A stretch of 64,000 nucleotides of DNA from NCBI RefSeq assembly GCF_041260155.1, contig NC_091938.1, forward strand, positions 18,265,632 to 18,329,631. Reading direction: 5' to 3'. The notes under the pieces were generated by a model. It did not search any database and was not told the DNA's origin. It saw only the letters and a program-made list of their open reading frames with translations. Shown here in pieces: positions 38,911 through 54,000 of the stretch. The DNA comes from Ptychodera flava. Its lineage: Eukaryota > Hemichordata > Enteropneusta > Ptychoderidae. Numbering within the stretch: the first letter of the stretch is position 1; the number at the start of each line of letters is the position of its first letter. A program made the translations under genes and the position numbers.

Positions 38911-41900
38911 TGTCATTGACAATGACTTATGTTCCAATAGTTTTGTGGTTGCTATAGCATTATTTTGGTTTACCTATAGGTTCGAAATATGATGTTCCTG
39001 CACTCGTATCGCTACCTTAGCTGTACACATTCCAAGTTCCTGAATGTATCGGAACATATTAGTATTATTATTGTCGGTTTGAAGGACAAGTCGTTGTTGC
39101 GATTTCAATACTGTCTTCTTAACTTCTAGACCCTGTTTGTAACGATAACAGTACACCACGATACCAGGTAGGAGTTTGGAACTTGGTAAGAACGTTTCTT
39201 CCTCAGTCAAGCATGTCTTTTTAGGATGCCAATTTCTCAAGGCGTCGTTCCTTATTCATGCAACTGTGGTCGTTGGTGAAATCTAGCTTACAGTCGGTCC
39301 ATGCAGTATAGAGACTTTGATGAAATCATTACCCTCAAGGGAGTTTTCGTGGCTATGGTAGATAGCACCTCTTGGACACATAGTCAGACTCTCAAACTTC
39401 CACAATATTCTTTTGACCTACCATTGAGGGGGCTAGGTTTGAAGATTATGGAGTGAGTAGAGTTTTCACCAGCTTAGTTTTGTAAAAATCGGGAATTTTT
39501 ATTTTCCCCACAGAGATAACACAGGAATGGCGGCCATTTTGAATTTCAAATATCATCGGTAAATATTTGGTATTATTTTTCTCTTGCATCAAAATTTGCA
39601 CAGTGACCCCCGATGATTTCGAAAGTGAATGGTTGAAAATTTGCTCGAGGAAAAAGTGAGCAAAGTCAAACTCTTTCATTTTCGAGGTGAGCACTACCTT
39701 AAAGTGTTTGCGTGAGCAATAGCGTGGCATGTCGACAGACTACCTCGTGATGGCAATATCACCTTTCTTGCGATTCGAATGAACAAATTAACGTTTCTCT
39801 TTTATTTGCTTCCATACCTTTTTTCGACGCAGATTACAGTTGATAGACAGCAACATTACATGTTGTTTACGTAATTGTTTAACATCGATGTCGATCTTAG
39901 ATAATGACCCTACTCGCTGCCAGTTGCATAGCGCTCCCTCTTTATCATAACACAATGTGTGGAGGGACGGTGCATAGAATCAATCCGTCATTCTTCACCT
40001 CATGATGGCACTTTCTGACGGACTAGACTATATGTGTAAATAACATATGCAAAACTTACTAATTTCTGGGGTTTTGGAGGAGCCTAGCTGATAAAATTCA
40101 ACAGAAAGAAAATTGCTTTAAGGATTTCAAATACAATGGACAACGTTTCCAATTAGATCATAGAGTTATCATTACGAAATTTGCACATTTTCTGAGTTGG
40201 ATGTCTTTTCTCATAAGTATCTCATTATCATCGCCAAACAGTCAAATAACGCGACTATGACACGGTTTCGGACTTTACATACATCTAACGCTAAGATAAC
40301 ACATTTCTTAAAATAAAGATACCGGTTTATGGAAGCCTTCAGACAAAACTAGGCGTCCTATGTTGCTCACTAACTTAGGAAACCCACTTGACGAATTTTG
40401 AGGTAAAGATTTGCATGCATTTGTCGGTACAATGCGATTTGTTACATGTCATGGTAGAATATTCTCTATCAGCAGTTATCTACTTTCCGATGTACTTCAA
40501 TGCATGGACATGAACAAAAAAGACCACCGATGTCAGCTGGCAACACACACGAACGATGTTTGCTTCATCAATTGTTTCACGTTACCATCACTGAAGAAAT
40601 GCATGTGATCACAAGGCGAAACGAATCTCGTAAATGAACACTTTATCTTTCGCCTATTCTTCGCTCAATGACACTTCAAGTGAGATTAATAATCACGGGT
40701 TATCATGCAAATGTTTTGACAGTACAAAAGCAGATCATTTGCAATTCTCCTACTTTGATGGTCAAAATAATTAGATTGTCAGATTTTGTGGTAATGAACT
40801 CACAAAATCAAGACACTGAGGAGGGGAAGATTTTACCAACATATTCAACATCCTAGCTACTGACCACCAGAGAATTGTAAGACTCAACAAATATGTCTAT
40901 GGGCCACTTTTCGCGCAATTGTATGTAAGGAGGCTACGATTTGTCTTTCACAGCAGACAAAGACATTCTTCTACTAGCCGTCGCCGCCGGAAACAGTCGA
41001 TCAAGCCACGTGCTAGTTTCGTTAAGGTGTTAACATTGGAAAGGTTATTTCTTCAATGCTTAAAAAATCCGATAGATTCGATGTAAAGAAAAGAATCTAC
41101 GGGGGTTTAGAACCTGCGTTGTCATTTTAATACCAGTCGAGTGCCCTCGGGTACTGTCCGAAGTATGGGCTGATCGACAGCGAAAAGACAGCTGAGCAGT
41201 GATTGCGTCAGATGTACAAATAAGCCACTGAGCGGCAATGTATGCGACTTTGACTATGGATTCATGATCAAGAACAGAATTAACTAAAAACACGGGTATC
41301 ACGAACATCATGAGAGCAAACAAGTTCGTATTGTCATTAAATGTTATTTGCTTCACGCAGAGGGAATGATGTCAGAACAAAGAAGCCACCGCTTTGCCCT
41401 TTGAACTATTTCAGCGAAATAAGCACGTTTACCGTATACCTCAACGGTTAGGAAAGTCACCAATTACAGAAGAAACCATCCAAGAGTCACATCATTATCA
41501 TGATGACACACATACACTGTTTAAATTTTGATAACATTTCCCATGCAGACGGAAAAACTGCGAAATAAGAATACTTCATGTAACAAACTTTACCGCTTTG
41601 AGTATTAATACCTAGGCCCTGTATCAACTTTCAAACTGCTCACAAGATTTGGACACAATTGGCGGATCAATTTTATAATTGTAAAGTTTAAATCGGGCAT
41701 ACCGGTAAGTGAGGCATAGAAGGAGTAGTCGGCTGTTCTTAGCCACCCACTTGTGTATGCCAGATGTCGAATTTTTCAACTGCATTCCCTGGTGGTGTCC
41801 ACAGATTGGCCAATTATCGGGTGCGATAGATAATTAGAGAGGTGTGCAACAAGTGAAAATGAGTAGAGCAAAATAAATTTACTGCAGATTCACAATAATT

Positions 41901-44900
41901 GGCTGGAGGCTAGGTTATGTTGAAGGCAATTCGATTTATCAGAGCAACGTGGTTGACCTTGGCGAAATAATATAAACTCCTCGTATACGAGCAATTGATC
42001 AAATGACAACGGTAAATTTGTCCCTGGAGACGATTAGTATCGCTCTTTTAAGCGGTTTACTTCGTCGAAAGTATTCTAATCCGTTCAGTGTACTCTCTTT
42101 AAATACTTCCTCAATCAAGTGTGCTATTCATTGTATACTCATTCCATGTGGTTGTCCAGTGCGTTATCTGACAATTGAGTTCGCCATTGTGCATTGCCAT
42201 GGGAACACAATGCAATCGTGAAAGGCGATGAAACAGGGTTTTGAACGAGTTCTTTCCTTTTTCTGTACGGTGTTATGGACATGGTCAGTTGTGTGTACAT
42301 GTATGTTTCACGGTGACCGTTCTTATTGAGATTCGCTTCCATACATACACAGCGCTGCACCTTCAGGATAGAGAAACAAAGCACAGTGAACTTTTAATTT
42401 TCTGACAGTCACCATGTACTTATTTAACCAAGAGAGTGTTAAATATATAGACAGAAGAAATCGTGCCAATGGTTAATGCATGGAAAAAAACAGAGAGGGG
42501 CCCACGAAACAATTAAGTCTTGCACCTGATGCTGGGACGGTTCAGTGCTATTTTAAACCTGATTAATAGTATACTTTCACCTGTTCCACTTTTGCCACAG
42601 TTACCATGAAAAGAGAAAATCTAACCAATCACAGATTTTAAGCGGGTAGCCGCTTTTTAAAAACAGCGCCCTCACATGGGCATTTTGAATACCAAGGAAC
42701 GCCAATTTGACCATATAAGGGCATATTTAGATTACAGGTGACTGTATACCTTTAAGCTCCTTCTTTCACTTTGAATTAAGTGCTGCAAATTTAAAGAAAT
42801 GAAAAATCCCGAGGGCAGATGATTAATTCAAATGTTCAATGTATTGTAAAGTCACATAAGACAGCTGAAGGAAAGTTTTCGGACCGTTTTCCAATTGGCG
42901 TTTCGACGACTACTAATGGTCATTGTCACTAAGTCTTTTCGCATGCATATATTCTGGCCCCTGTTGGTGACCGCTCACATTAGCTCAGTAGAGTATATAT
43001 TGGTTCCTGTCTTGCATGGGTTCACTCCACAGTGCACTTTTGGTATTGAACGTGATCGTTTCTGCTGAATGATGGCAGCATTTGGTGTGGATTACTCTCT
43101 TAATGCTCTTAACTATAGTTAGCATGATAACATGATAAGTTAAATAAATATGTCGCCATTGAGTTCAATTTATTAACCGACATATGACGTGGTGTCTATA
43201 ATGATAAATACGCCATTGCCATGAAAAACCGAAGCCAGTGACAGAAATCTGATGAAGCGTGTTTGAATTCAATGGTCATAAATTATGATTAGCATTTTTA
43301 ACAGCGACAGTAAAAGCTGTAATTTGTTGGTTTACGCGATTATGCGATGATGAAAGCCAACGCACGACGTACGGTTCTCAGCTACATACGGGGTGCTTTA
43401 CGGGTGTAATTATAAATACGGCTATTTGAGTAATTGACATCAGCGTACCAGTAGACATGCAAAGTAAGATACTTTATGGTTTACCGCAAACGTCAGCTTA
43501 ACCATCCGATAAAATTACAGATGGAAAGGACCCGGATGACGTTTATACCTCTGATCCAGTAATGTCCGCGCGTTAGGCTTGTTTTCAAACGTGCTTTACA
43601 TCGTGAATTAAACCGAGGTAAGTCAAATTGTTAATTCTCATTTGAGTAAGATTTCACTCATATTTTGACGGACTTTGCGATTACAACAACCCTACATGTA
43701 AAATTGATGGATTGTGCTAGTATGTTCACATGGTATGTTATATCGCAGTCTTGTGTAGAATATGACATGATATGTGACTGTTATTAAAACGAATATTTGG
43801 CATGCCAGCCACGCACAGTGTTCCCATCATATCATGTAGACGGCGGTGTTTAGTGATTTTGAGAAAAAGTGATGTTGTAAAGTGATAATTCGGTAATATT
43901 TTTTTAATATTTCACAGGTAAATTCACAGTCCTCAATGTTTTACATCCGTACCTGTAGCCGCTGTCATTTACGAGACGCGGATCCCACTGGCAAAACGAT
44001 TACCAAGTACGATGATTGAATGATGCTCTGTAATTGAGAGAACGCTCATCAACGGTAAGGACCCGGATAGTACTTTTTCTCTGATCTTTTGCGGTGGCAT
44101 GCAAAGCTCGTGAGAGCAACTGGCCTTCCTCAATAAGCGTGTTCATGAACCGGCATGTAGCATTTGATTCAATCGCAGTTCTCCAGTGACAATGTTCCAA
44201 GTGTCAAATAAAATGTACGAAGCGGGCACTTCATGTTACAAAGTGCCTCGCAAAAGTCAATGTATACACTCATTAATCTTTATCTTATTCTGAACACGGG
44301 CCTGTCAACGATTATGATTACATTCGGTAGATTCCCTTAATTTTTTTGTAAATTATACCCAACATTAATTCGTGAACTTACATAATCGGTAGGATTATAG
44401 GATACAGTGAATGAAGACATGTTTGTGTCCAAGAACAAGAGTTTTATATTTTAATGTTTAAAAGCTGTGCAATAACGTCTACATGCTTTTCGAATATTTT
44501 GCTGATGTCTTTATAGGCAAACAAAGAGTTACATGACGCAATATTTTTTACATGATACCACCTGCATGTTCACGTTACGCCTTCAAATGTTTGTATGTCA
44601 TCAGGGTAAATACAGTTTATGGTATATATTATATATATTTTTCATTCGATGAAAGCAGTGTGTGTCTTCTGGCCGCTAACCAATGCACACCTCTTTATAG
44701 TGGGGAATACAAATACTCTGAAAATGAGCGGGTATGAATATGCGATGCTTTGTTGCCTGGCTAATTTAGAATATGAAGTCCACGCTGTAAGACACAAATC
44801 GTGTTCTGATCACAGTTATACACCTTCATCGGAATTCAAACCACGTATGGGTATGTGCGCTCGTCACAAAACTGGTCATGCTGTCATGAACAGAAGGAAT

Positions 44901-45018
44901 GACAACAACACTAAATCTGGTCAACTTCTCCAACCAAAGGGAGATCCTATAAAATACCGGTGTCGGGCAGGGGCTGCAACAAGAGGGAGGCAATGCATGT
45001 GCCCGGTGCCAAAACTTT
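38911..45018. other. No recognisable gene
   Basis: AT-rich sequence without recognisable domains, RNA genes or clear repeats. Splice-donor-like AGGTAAGT and AGGTAAA words occur near 43617, 43917 and 45221, but no exon chain could be read around them. A shared word pair recurs at 43526 and 44057. Confidence 0.45.
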
Positions 45019-45038
45019 GGACGTACGCTCGTACGTCC
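45019..45038. repeat. Short palindrome
   Basis: GGACGTACG and CGTACGTCC separated by CT. Function unknown. Confidence 0.5.
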
Positions 45039-48000
45039 GTGATAAAACGCGGACAAAATGTCAGCGTCAGCTAGGATTATGCATATGCATAAATCATAAT
45101 TAATAATCATGATTTGTGACTACTAGTGGCACATTGGCCTCCATTGAGGTTCACATCGTCTGCCTCTTCAGATACGATTCAAGTGAAGTTAGTGTGTTAC
45201 CGTTGCGGAAATTTAAAGCCAGGTAAGCCTGTTTGTCAATATAATAGATTATGATCAGGAAAAACTCACAAAGTGTACTTCATAAAATTACAAGTTCCGT
45301 ATTGAATAGTTTTGAAGAATAATAGAGGTATACGCTCATGGTTGTTGTGTTATAATATCCATACAAGCTTTAGATACCATGCATAATGCATTTAAATTAT
45401 CTGGACGTTGAGTCTGAGAACTTTACTCAAGAAGTTGAAAGACACACAGTAGCTGTCTCCCGGATATATTATTTGTAACTTTTGGACATTTTCAGAGTCT
45501 TCATATTTACTTATATATGGTTCGCCTTACTGAATTTCTGACGAGGCAGCGGTTTACAAAACACACTTGAGTCACGCCAACATTTAAAATTGACGAGAAA
45601 TGCGTCAAAAGTTTAGCAAAAAACCATAAAAGTGACGGATATACAAGTACCACGAAATTTAAATTTGACTACTTAGTGAAATACATGCACGATGGATAGC
45701 GAGTGACTGTAAGACTCGCCTGCAGACATCATAAACAAATTGTGCGAGATAGCTTCAAAAATCGAGATAATTTTACTGTAATTGTTGTCTCTCCCATTTC
45801 ATTTGTTATTTTAATAGGTATACCTTCTCATTAGCCCTAGAACTATTATTTACTGATCAAGTCTTTACATTTGTCGAAAATTAATTCATGTTCGGGGGCC
45901 ACTAGGAAGGTTTCCAACGAATACAGCACTCAGTGCACGACTGCATCTTTACATCCCGATCAGTCACATTGTTTTCGTTTTTGCCATTGATATACAGGAT
46001 CAGTATTATATGACATGTTGTCCAGAATCTGCGAGAAAAGCTGAGCAGAGTGAACGACTCCCAAGCAAAATTGTTAGCCTATGTATAATATGATTTTGTT
46101 ATACAGGGAAATTTGCTAGACTATTGACAATAGTGACAAGTGGTCTTGTTAACATTGCGTATTCCATGTAAATACGAATTTAGACGATCTGGGTATTTTG
46201 GAGTGCACAGGCATTAAGCTATGGATGCTCCGTTGCTTTAATTGTATATGCAGGGATCGCGATACAAGCCTAGCCTTTCATGTTGATTTAAACAAATGTG
46301 GTTTTTGACATAATATTTTGTAATTCCCCGAAGAGTGTTCTTTCGCGTCCTTTTTCTACTTTATCTTCGTCATGCAGCAGCAATTAGCTAATTTTGTCAG
46401 CGACAATAGTTGGTAAAAATAATGACGATGACCCTAGGGTTGTTTGTCCACAGCGGATGAATACAGCCCGTCATGAAAGATTATGGACCTCAGCACCCCT
46501 CTCCTCAATTTTAATGACGTTTTCACACTACCGACAACGAACGGGCTACTTACGATTGACATTTATCTGAAACTCGTGTCAAAAAACTTGCCGCAGCTTA
46601 CACCGACTTGAATAATATCGTAATTCTTCATTTTCAATCTTTAGCGGTGTTCAAGCGATGAAAACGCATCAGAACAACAGGTCAGCGTAATATGTAATCT
46701 ATCAAAAACGTAATCTTTATTTATGAACACGGAACGTCAGGTGCCTGGCTAAGCGCAATTGTCTGTCCGCAGAAATCGCCTTAAATGAGCGATTGTCGCT
46801 TTCTGTTGTGATTAACGCACCATTTGAAGTTCTTGACACCATTCAGCGCCCTTTGATATTCAGCCGCTTTTCAATCACAATGGGAAAAATAGAAATCAGA
46901 ATGGGGAAAATAGTTCTGATTACTAGAATGTGTTTCGTTCGAAATTTCTTTTTTTTTATTTCACTCTAGATTTGCGATTGAAAAGAAAACCACAGATTTG
47001 CAGGGGTGGTGACTGCTCTTTACATGTTATAACTTGGTGTGCTTGTGGTTTTGATTTTAGCGTACTCGCACGGTGAGAGAATTTTTTTTAGATCCGTAAA
47101 TGTTGCGATGACGTCACAGTTATTTGAGTCGACTTTTCGACCATATATTTCGCGAAAGGTGTCAAAGAAGAAAGAAAAACGTTACACTTGTTTTAGGTTT
47201 TGTGGCATAATAAGTAAATCACATTTGGAAGTTTGAATTGCTCTCACAGATACGCACTGGAATTTAGATTTGTACAACGTTCACGGCATAAACTACGACG
47301 TAATATATGTCCAATGTCTATCATTATAGGTGCTGTAGCAGGTACTCCACACATGCGATTCCAGTTTTTAACGGGCTATTGACCCCGACTCCCTATGTAT
47401 TTCAAAAGTTAAAGGATAATTACTATGAAAGCCCGTAAGGGACATATTGTACAGCAGATTAAAATATGTGTCGTGAGTACGAGACAGTTTCTAGTGAGTT
47501 GGAGAAAGTCTTTGCTCATGAAATAGTTTCTCATGCTCACGAGATAATGATTTTTATTTGCTTTAGGGCTTTAAAAACATGAAGTCATCAATGACATTCT
47601 GAATTAAGATATGTGGCAACAATCTGCATTTAATATCGGTAGCTTTTGCCATTTGAGGTGTCTACGCCGATGCAGGACCGTCGAGATGTCACTGCAAAAT
47701 AAACAATATCCCATTGCGCATGTCGTAATTTACAACTGGTGTCACGTCACGGATACCGCGTCAGTTTCGCAGGTTGACACGCTTCACGTAAATTTGTCAT
47801 GATTTAGTATGGGATAATCGCTCTGTAAACTTATGCCACAATGTTTGTATGCGTGACATCGTCATCTGAATTTTCGATATTTTGAAGGGTTCAAATTAGT
47901 ACCTGAACTACATATATTGTCCATCGCTTTTAGGTACGATACGCACTAAATCTAGCTAAGTGAACATTCTGGCTTACAAATTGAGCTTCCTATTTCCATT

Positions 48001-50950
48001 AAAGTCCTCAATAAACAAAAGAATACTCACGGGGCTTATTTAATACGACGGGAAAACATTGATGGTGTCGTTAAAATGAATAATGACGGCAATCTTGGAT
48101 GTTGCTTTGTCACGTGATATCCGGTTCCTGTCTTGTGACAGAAATCGGAAAGTAGTATTTGCTCTCCCGGCTACGGCTAGCATTATGTTACGAATTCATG
48201 GACTTCGGTAAAATTCTTACTCAGACTTCGAGATACACAATTCTTAAAATTTGCAGCTGCTCTCCTGTAATTTCACTGAGATTATCAGGTGCTCACAGCC
48301 TTTGATGTATTTCCGTTAGTGTTCTTCTGTATATAAAAATCAGCAAAGTTCTAATTTTTACATTATTTACTTCATGAGCTTCAAATTTACCCCACAAGTG
48401 AGAGACTAAAAAAAGGCAGTGTGAACGTTTAAGAGTCCAAATATAAGTCCTCGAGGCGCATTCAGCTGAAAATTTCGAGTACCTCAGTTGTAAAAGTGAC
48501 ATTTCCTCTTTGTTCACAGTAGAAGATTGATCATATGTGTTTTCCTTCGTCAGCAAAAGATACGAGTTCTGATCGTTTGGAAAGCAAGACAGAATTCGGT
48601 ATTCTTGGGCAGAGAAATAAAACATTGCGAATGTGTGTACAGTAGAAATGAGAAAGAACACTATTCTCCTATTCCAAGGCGTTAACATAGGTCACATGGC
48701 TTGAGCATGTGTCATACAACTTGCTATTGTAACTTTAATGTAAATGGCGCGTCCTTCACAAAATGCTGATGGTTACTCTGCTTAAAGAAAACTTACTTTG
48801 CAACGGAGGTATTGCTTGAGGCATTCATCGCCCATCATGACAATATCCAAAAAGAGCTACGACGCAATCAAATGGTAACTTTTAAGTTTATGTTTTCAAT
48901 TTTACGTCTCTAACTTCCACGTTCATGGGGAGTAAATTGGCAAAAGAACTTGGATTAGGTCTATTATACATCTACCATCGAAAACAATAAATATTTGTGT
49001 GCGCTAAAAAGCCGTACGGAACACCCGTTCAGTGACATGTACCGTTTCCAGGCGCCACGTCGGCATGAGCAGTGCATGCGACGGCTGCACCTGTGCATTC
49101 AATTTTGAACGGTTTCAAGAGACCAATTGGATGATTGCCAGAATACATGTATGTTTGGCGCCTTTGAAGACCATATTTGCGCTTGAGAAAGAAAATTGGA
49201 AGAAAGATTGTTGACATTTTACAAAAACGGCTAGTATTCGGCCCATTTGATGCGCCAGACTTAAAAAGACGTATATTAATAGGAAATTTCGAATATACCG
49301 CAAACGGTGCAAGAGGACCTTGACACCGCGCGCATCACCCAACGCGTATACTCTGCGCCAATGCCCTCGTGCATCCTTTGCGGTATTTTAGTACTATAGT
49401 ACATTGACCAAGGTTCCTAAAAGATGTGCGCACACATAGGTATGTTTCATGCCAAAGTTCAATTGGTCATAACCTCATCATGAGAAGAGGTGATACAACT
49501 TTCATGTTGGCCTAAGAGTGCATCAGAACTCTCTGAATTGTCACGGTAAATGGTTAGTATAAGCAGAATAAAAGGTCATTAGAGTATCACTGTATTGTCC
49601 TTCGACGTGCGACACCTCAAAACAATTACTAAAATTGATGACACGCGTTGAAAGAGGTTCTTGGATATTGTAACTCTGTCATTCTAAAAAGTGGTAGGAT
49701 AAAAAATGTTATTAAGCTGAACTTAGCTAATGGGTTCTTCGACATTTTTGACATGTTGATGTCGTTATTAGCTTGCCATTTATCAACATTCTGTCATATG
49801 CCATAGTGGTTGTACTTTGAATGCGTTTGTGTAGCAAAAAAAAACATTCAATGTCGAAATGGTAGGAAAGGGTATCTACAACACACCACATGCAACTTTT
49901 ATTCTCCTTCATTGCGACACAAGACGAATGGTTGTTTACTCGGAACAATACCCTCAGCCACACATCTTTGGACCATTATTGCCCTGTACAATACTCGTCT
50001 GATCTGCGGACAAGTAATTTATCATGATAATGGACATATTACGCGCGCAGTCGGTGAATAGTGTACGATAACCAGGTATTACACGTGTCAGCTAAACGTG
50101 ATATAAATGCAAGGTCTTTTCAAAGAGCCGTTCTGGTGATATCTTCGGTTCAATATGGCACTGATAACACAAAAAGGCTACCATATGAAGACACAATATA
50201 TGTGAGTTACCCCTGTGGTTGGGTATATTTCCTGAATTCTACACATTTCCCGTCACTATAGGTGAGGTTATGTCAATTACGAATGGTCCTCTGCATTTTG
50301 GGATGGGGAATGGAGTGATCATACTCAGATTTTGTTTGCGAATTGAATTTTTTTCACTCGTGTCACATTTTTTTGTCCCTTCACAAATTGTAACGCAAAT
50401 TATTGACCATTGGAGCATGACGACTGCTATTTGATAGTTTTTGCATCAATTCAAGTGTTTGGTTTTCATAGGTGAAAAAGAATTCGTTTTCGAAATTAAC
50501 ATATCAAAGTCAAAGTCTGATATTGCATCTGTAGGTGTTTTAGACATTGAAATTGAAATGTTTTCTAGGGTCCAACATTCACACCCATGCAAATAAATAA
50601 ATAACAGCAGTACAGGCGTCTATATTAAGCATTTTAATGACAAAATTTCTATTCAAGCTGGTCACTATTCCAAAATTCAATTGAGTGATCATATTTTGCA
50701 AAAATGCAGATTTATGACAATGACAAGACATCATTTAATCATAGAAAGAGACAGTAACTTTTATTTTTTGGAAATGCTCACTTGACTGCCACGTCATGCT
50801 CAAGAACATGACACATACAACCTTCTCATATGCATGATAATATAGTCTGTACTATCACATGGAGGAAGGAGTTTATACGTATACCATTTGTAATGGTAGA
50901 ATATACAGAACTAATATCACAGCCATTATTTCAATTATGAGTGGACGTAC
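45039..50950. other. No recognisable gene
   Basis: No conserved domain, exon chain or RNA gene recognised. The open frames (131 codons at 48293-48688 minus is the longest) lack any family resemblance. Confidence 0.45.
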
Positions 50951-51016
50951 CACGTGAAGTAATACCCATCACGAACACTATACCGTATAATTTTCGTGAT
51001 GGTATTACTTCACGTG
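50951..51016. repeat. Hairpin with ~24 bp arms
   Basis: CACGTGAAGTAATACCCATC and ACGAA on the left (50951-50975) pair with TTCGTGATGGTATTACTTCA and CGTG on the right (50993-51016). There is one unpaired C and a 17-base loop. The stem is long enough for a small-RNA precursor or a short foldback remnant, though it is not a known one. Confidence 0.65.
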
Positions 51017-54000
51017 TTGTCAGACACACGGTTAAAAATCTCACATGTGTTGTAACGTGACACCAAAGATGTGTGGTATGGGTAAATGACTTACTTCCAT
51101 TCCTCGGACTGATTCCTGTTGTCATATTTTCACCTGAGCTTTGCCAAACATTGTATATACATATAAAACAATACGCAATGCTTCCCTAAGAATTTACATA
51201 ACCCTTTCTCCTGAATTAACTTTCAGGCAATAGTCTACATAAGCTAACATTTCACTTTGAAGTTTAGAGGTCTTCATTTATCTGTCGTATCAATCAGTCT
51301 GTTGTGTTTTCAAGACCAAGACACGAAAATAGGTCAAGTGCCTTATCACCAGTTAAACTGGTTCCTGTATTTGCACAATTTTCAGTCGTCTTTCCAGATA
51401 ATATCGAACAAGCCCCTTGCCAAAAGGCTGTTATAAATAACTGAGTCGGCAATAAATGATACGTACCTATACATATACATATCTGCGTACCTGCCCAGGG
51501 CGCCCACCTTTATACACTGTACATACACTGCACAACTCTCAAAGTCTTACCTACATTTACAGACCTAAACAAAAAGGACTGAGGTTCTCTTTGTTTACGA
51601 CGAGAGAACAAAAATGTCGTTTGTCTCAAGGTTGTTGGAACGTTTTCATTGGTCACGTGACCGCCAAAAATTACTCTGAAATTTTCAAACTGATGCTTGT
51701 CAGAAGTCCTTGGCTTGTACTCGCTAGTATAACTGAGCCAGTGAATTCCGGCATGTTGTATCGTCGCCGTCGTCTGAAAAAAATACCTGCAATCGATTCG
51801 TTACATTCCCCATCGATTCGAAAAATGGTGGACATAGAATAATGGGTAAAGCAAAATACTGTTGTTATCAGCGAATTCGCTGTCGTGCAAATTGTCATTC
51901 TTTATTCATTAGCAAGGGAGACAATTTTGAAAGAAGTCTGACTGAGACGTGAGATCTCAGACTGTAGAATAAAGGAAATCGTGTATCTCTCACAAGCGAC
52001 TACGCATGTGCATTACCCATATTACTGGACGTGCTGAGAATGAAGTAATGACACGAAAATCGTGAGTCTTCTTACTCTAGTCAATATGTAGGGAAGTGGG
52101 AAAGATAAGTGATTCAATGGTTGTAATATTGAGAACTGAGCGCTAACAAAAGCAAAGACAAACCTTAACACCAAACCGTGTGGTCTGAATACCTTGATGA
52201 CAAGCGATATCTGAAACCAAATTTCGAAACTACGAGCTTAAAATCAATGAACTATCAAACAACACCACCGACTGAATTCAAACTATGAATATGGTAATTC
52301 GTATGTGTTTAGCATATACCGTAGCTTTATAATGTTTGTCATTTAGGCTGTCATGTTCATTTTACGATTAAACTCTCTGTTAGAAGGCTAATTGAAGCCA
52401 GAATAGAATCATTTGTCATAGTGACTGTAACCATTTGACAGTGATGGAATACTCATTTGTTTGCATTTATAATGATAAGAGATGACTTGATCACCTTACA
52501 AGCGAACTCGCATGCTTCCCCTGCTTGGTTCTTTATAACTTGCCAAATCATCGTCTACATCACAGTATCTCAATCTTCCTCATATCTCGCACTTTTCACT
52601 CTAAGACTTTCGGAAAACATGTGTGAACCACATTGTGAAGGAAGACTACTTCATCATAGTGATACAGATAATGGAACAATTACCCCAAATATGTTTTTTT
52701 TTGAAAATAACAATATAATACAAGAGTATAGCTTACCAGCCGTTTCTGCTCTATGTACCTGGCAAAAAATTATAGTAATTCGCCGATTCTGATCGTTGGT
52801 AAAGTTTACTTGTCTTTGTAATATTGACTTCAAGCTTGTCCGACACTGGCAGTCGACATAGAAACGCTTATTCAAAGCAGGTTTACATGTATTATGTATC
52901 TATTGTGCACTCATAACCACAGGCAGACTAAAGTGTCAGATCACATGCACATTAAAATAACCGTACTGCATAAAGCACAATTGATGTACACTGTATGTGA
53001 GCTCCGCTGTGAGGATATGCTTTCACGGCGGCTGCCAGTCTCGGTCAGGCTGAAAGCCACCAATAGTAGTAATAGTAGTTAATCAAATAAATGTTAAGCA
53101 ATTTCAGGAAGATTTTTCAACAAACAGTTAAAACGGTGGATTTCAATAACATCATACTGTGTAGTAATTGTTACAATCGTCCTTCTGGAAATTTACCCGG
53201 GGATAATGTAGGATCGAAAAGTCGTTCACATACCACAAGTTCTGTGATCGTTGTTGAGTTGTACTATTTAGATGTTCAGGTAATATTGACCTCCGTGGTT
53301 TTAGCAGCCGGTACATGTCCTCATATTTCTTGCCTTTGTTCTAAGGAATTCATTAGCATTTTAACGCATTCTGAATATACAATAACCGGAAAGTCAGCTG
53401 CTGATGTGCAGCGTTGAATAAGCTCTGTCTCTGATTGGTCCATTGTCATTATTCACAGCAACTTAGGGAGTCTATTTGTATTGTTTTAATTATATTGGTG
53501 AGATTCAGCTACCCAATTGGATAACACCTTGTTCAACGCTGCACATTAGCCCAAAGTCAGACCAGTTGTCCACTTTCACACAGACCCATTTTAGAATCAG
53601 TACACAAGAATGCAACAGCGCTCCATCGGCTGTCGCTGATTCAAAGTATAAAAACAGAATTTGGAAATGTCACTTAAAACCCAATTTAAAGATAATTAGT
53701 GTTTTACCACCACAGGGCATATACGTCATCGAGAACCGACTTTTACTCACTCTAACAGACTGCGCTGTCGCGGCGGCGTGTTTGATGGTTACAAACAATT
53801 TGTAGAAACGTCACACGGTGGCCTGGTAATTTTATTAATCATGCATTATGTAGTACGCATGTGTGGTCGTCCAGGCGGCAAAAACAGGTATTGTCTGTGA
53901 TAAAATGCATCAAGGAATGGTTATTTGTTTCTTTAAATCATGATTTCTGCCGTAAAATAACTTCGTATCACGTTATTGTACTCAATTGAAAATGTGACAT

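Noticed and set aside
44619..45074. 151-codon plus-strand frame with a cysteine- and arginine-rich end
   Set aside because: No recognisable domain, an overlapping open frame on the other strand and no splice support; left as unrecognised chance frame.
48293..48688. 131-codon minus-strand frame
   Set aside because: No family resemblance and no exon partners.
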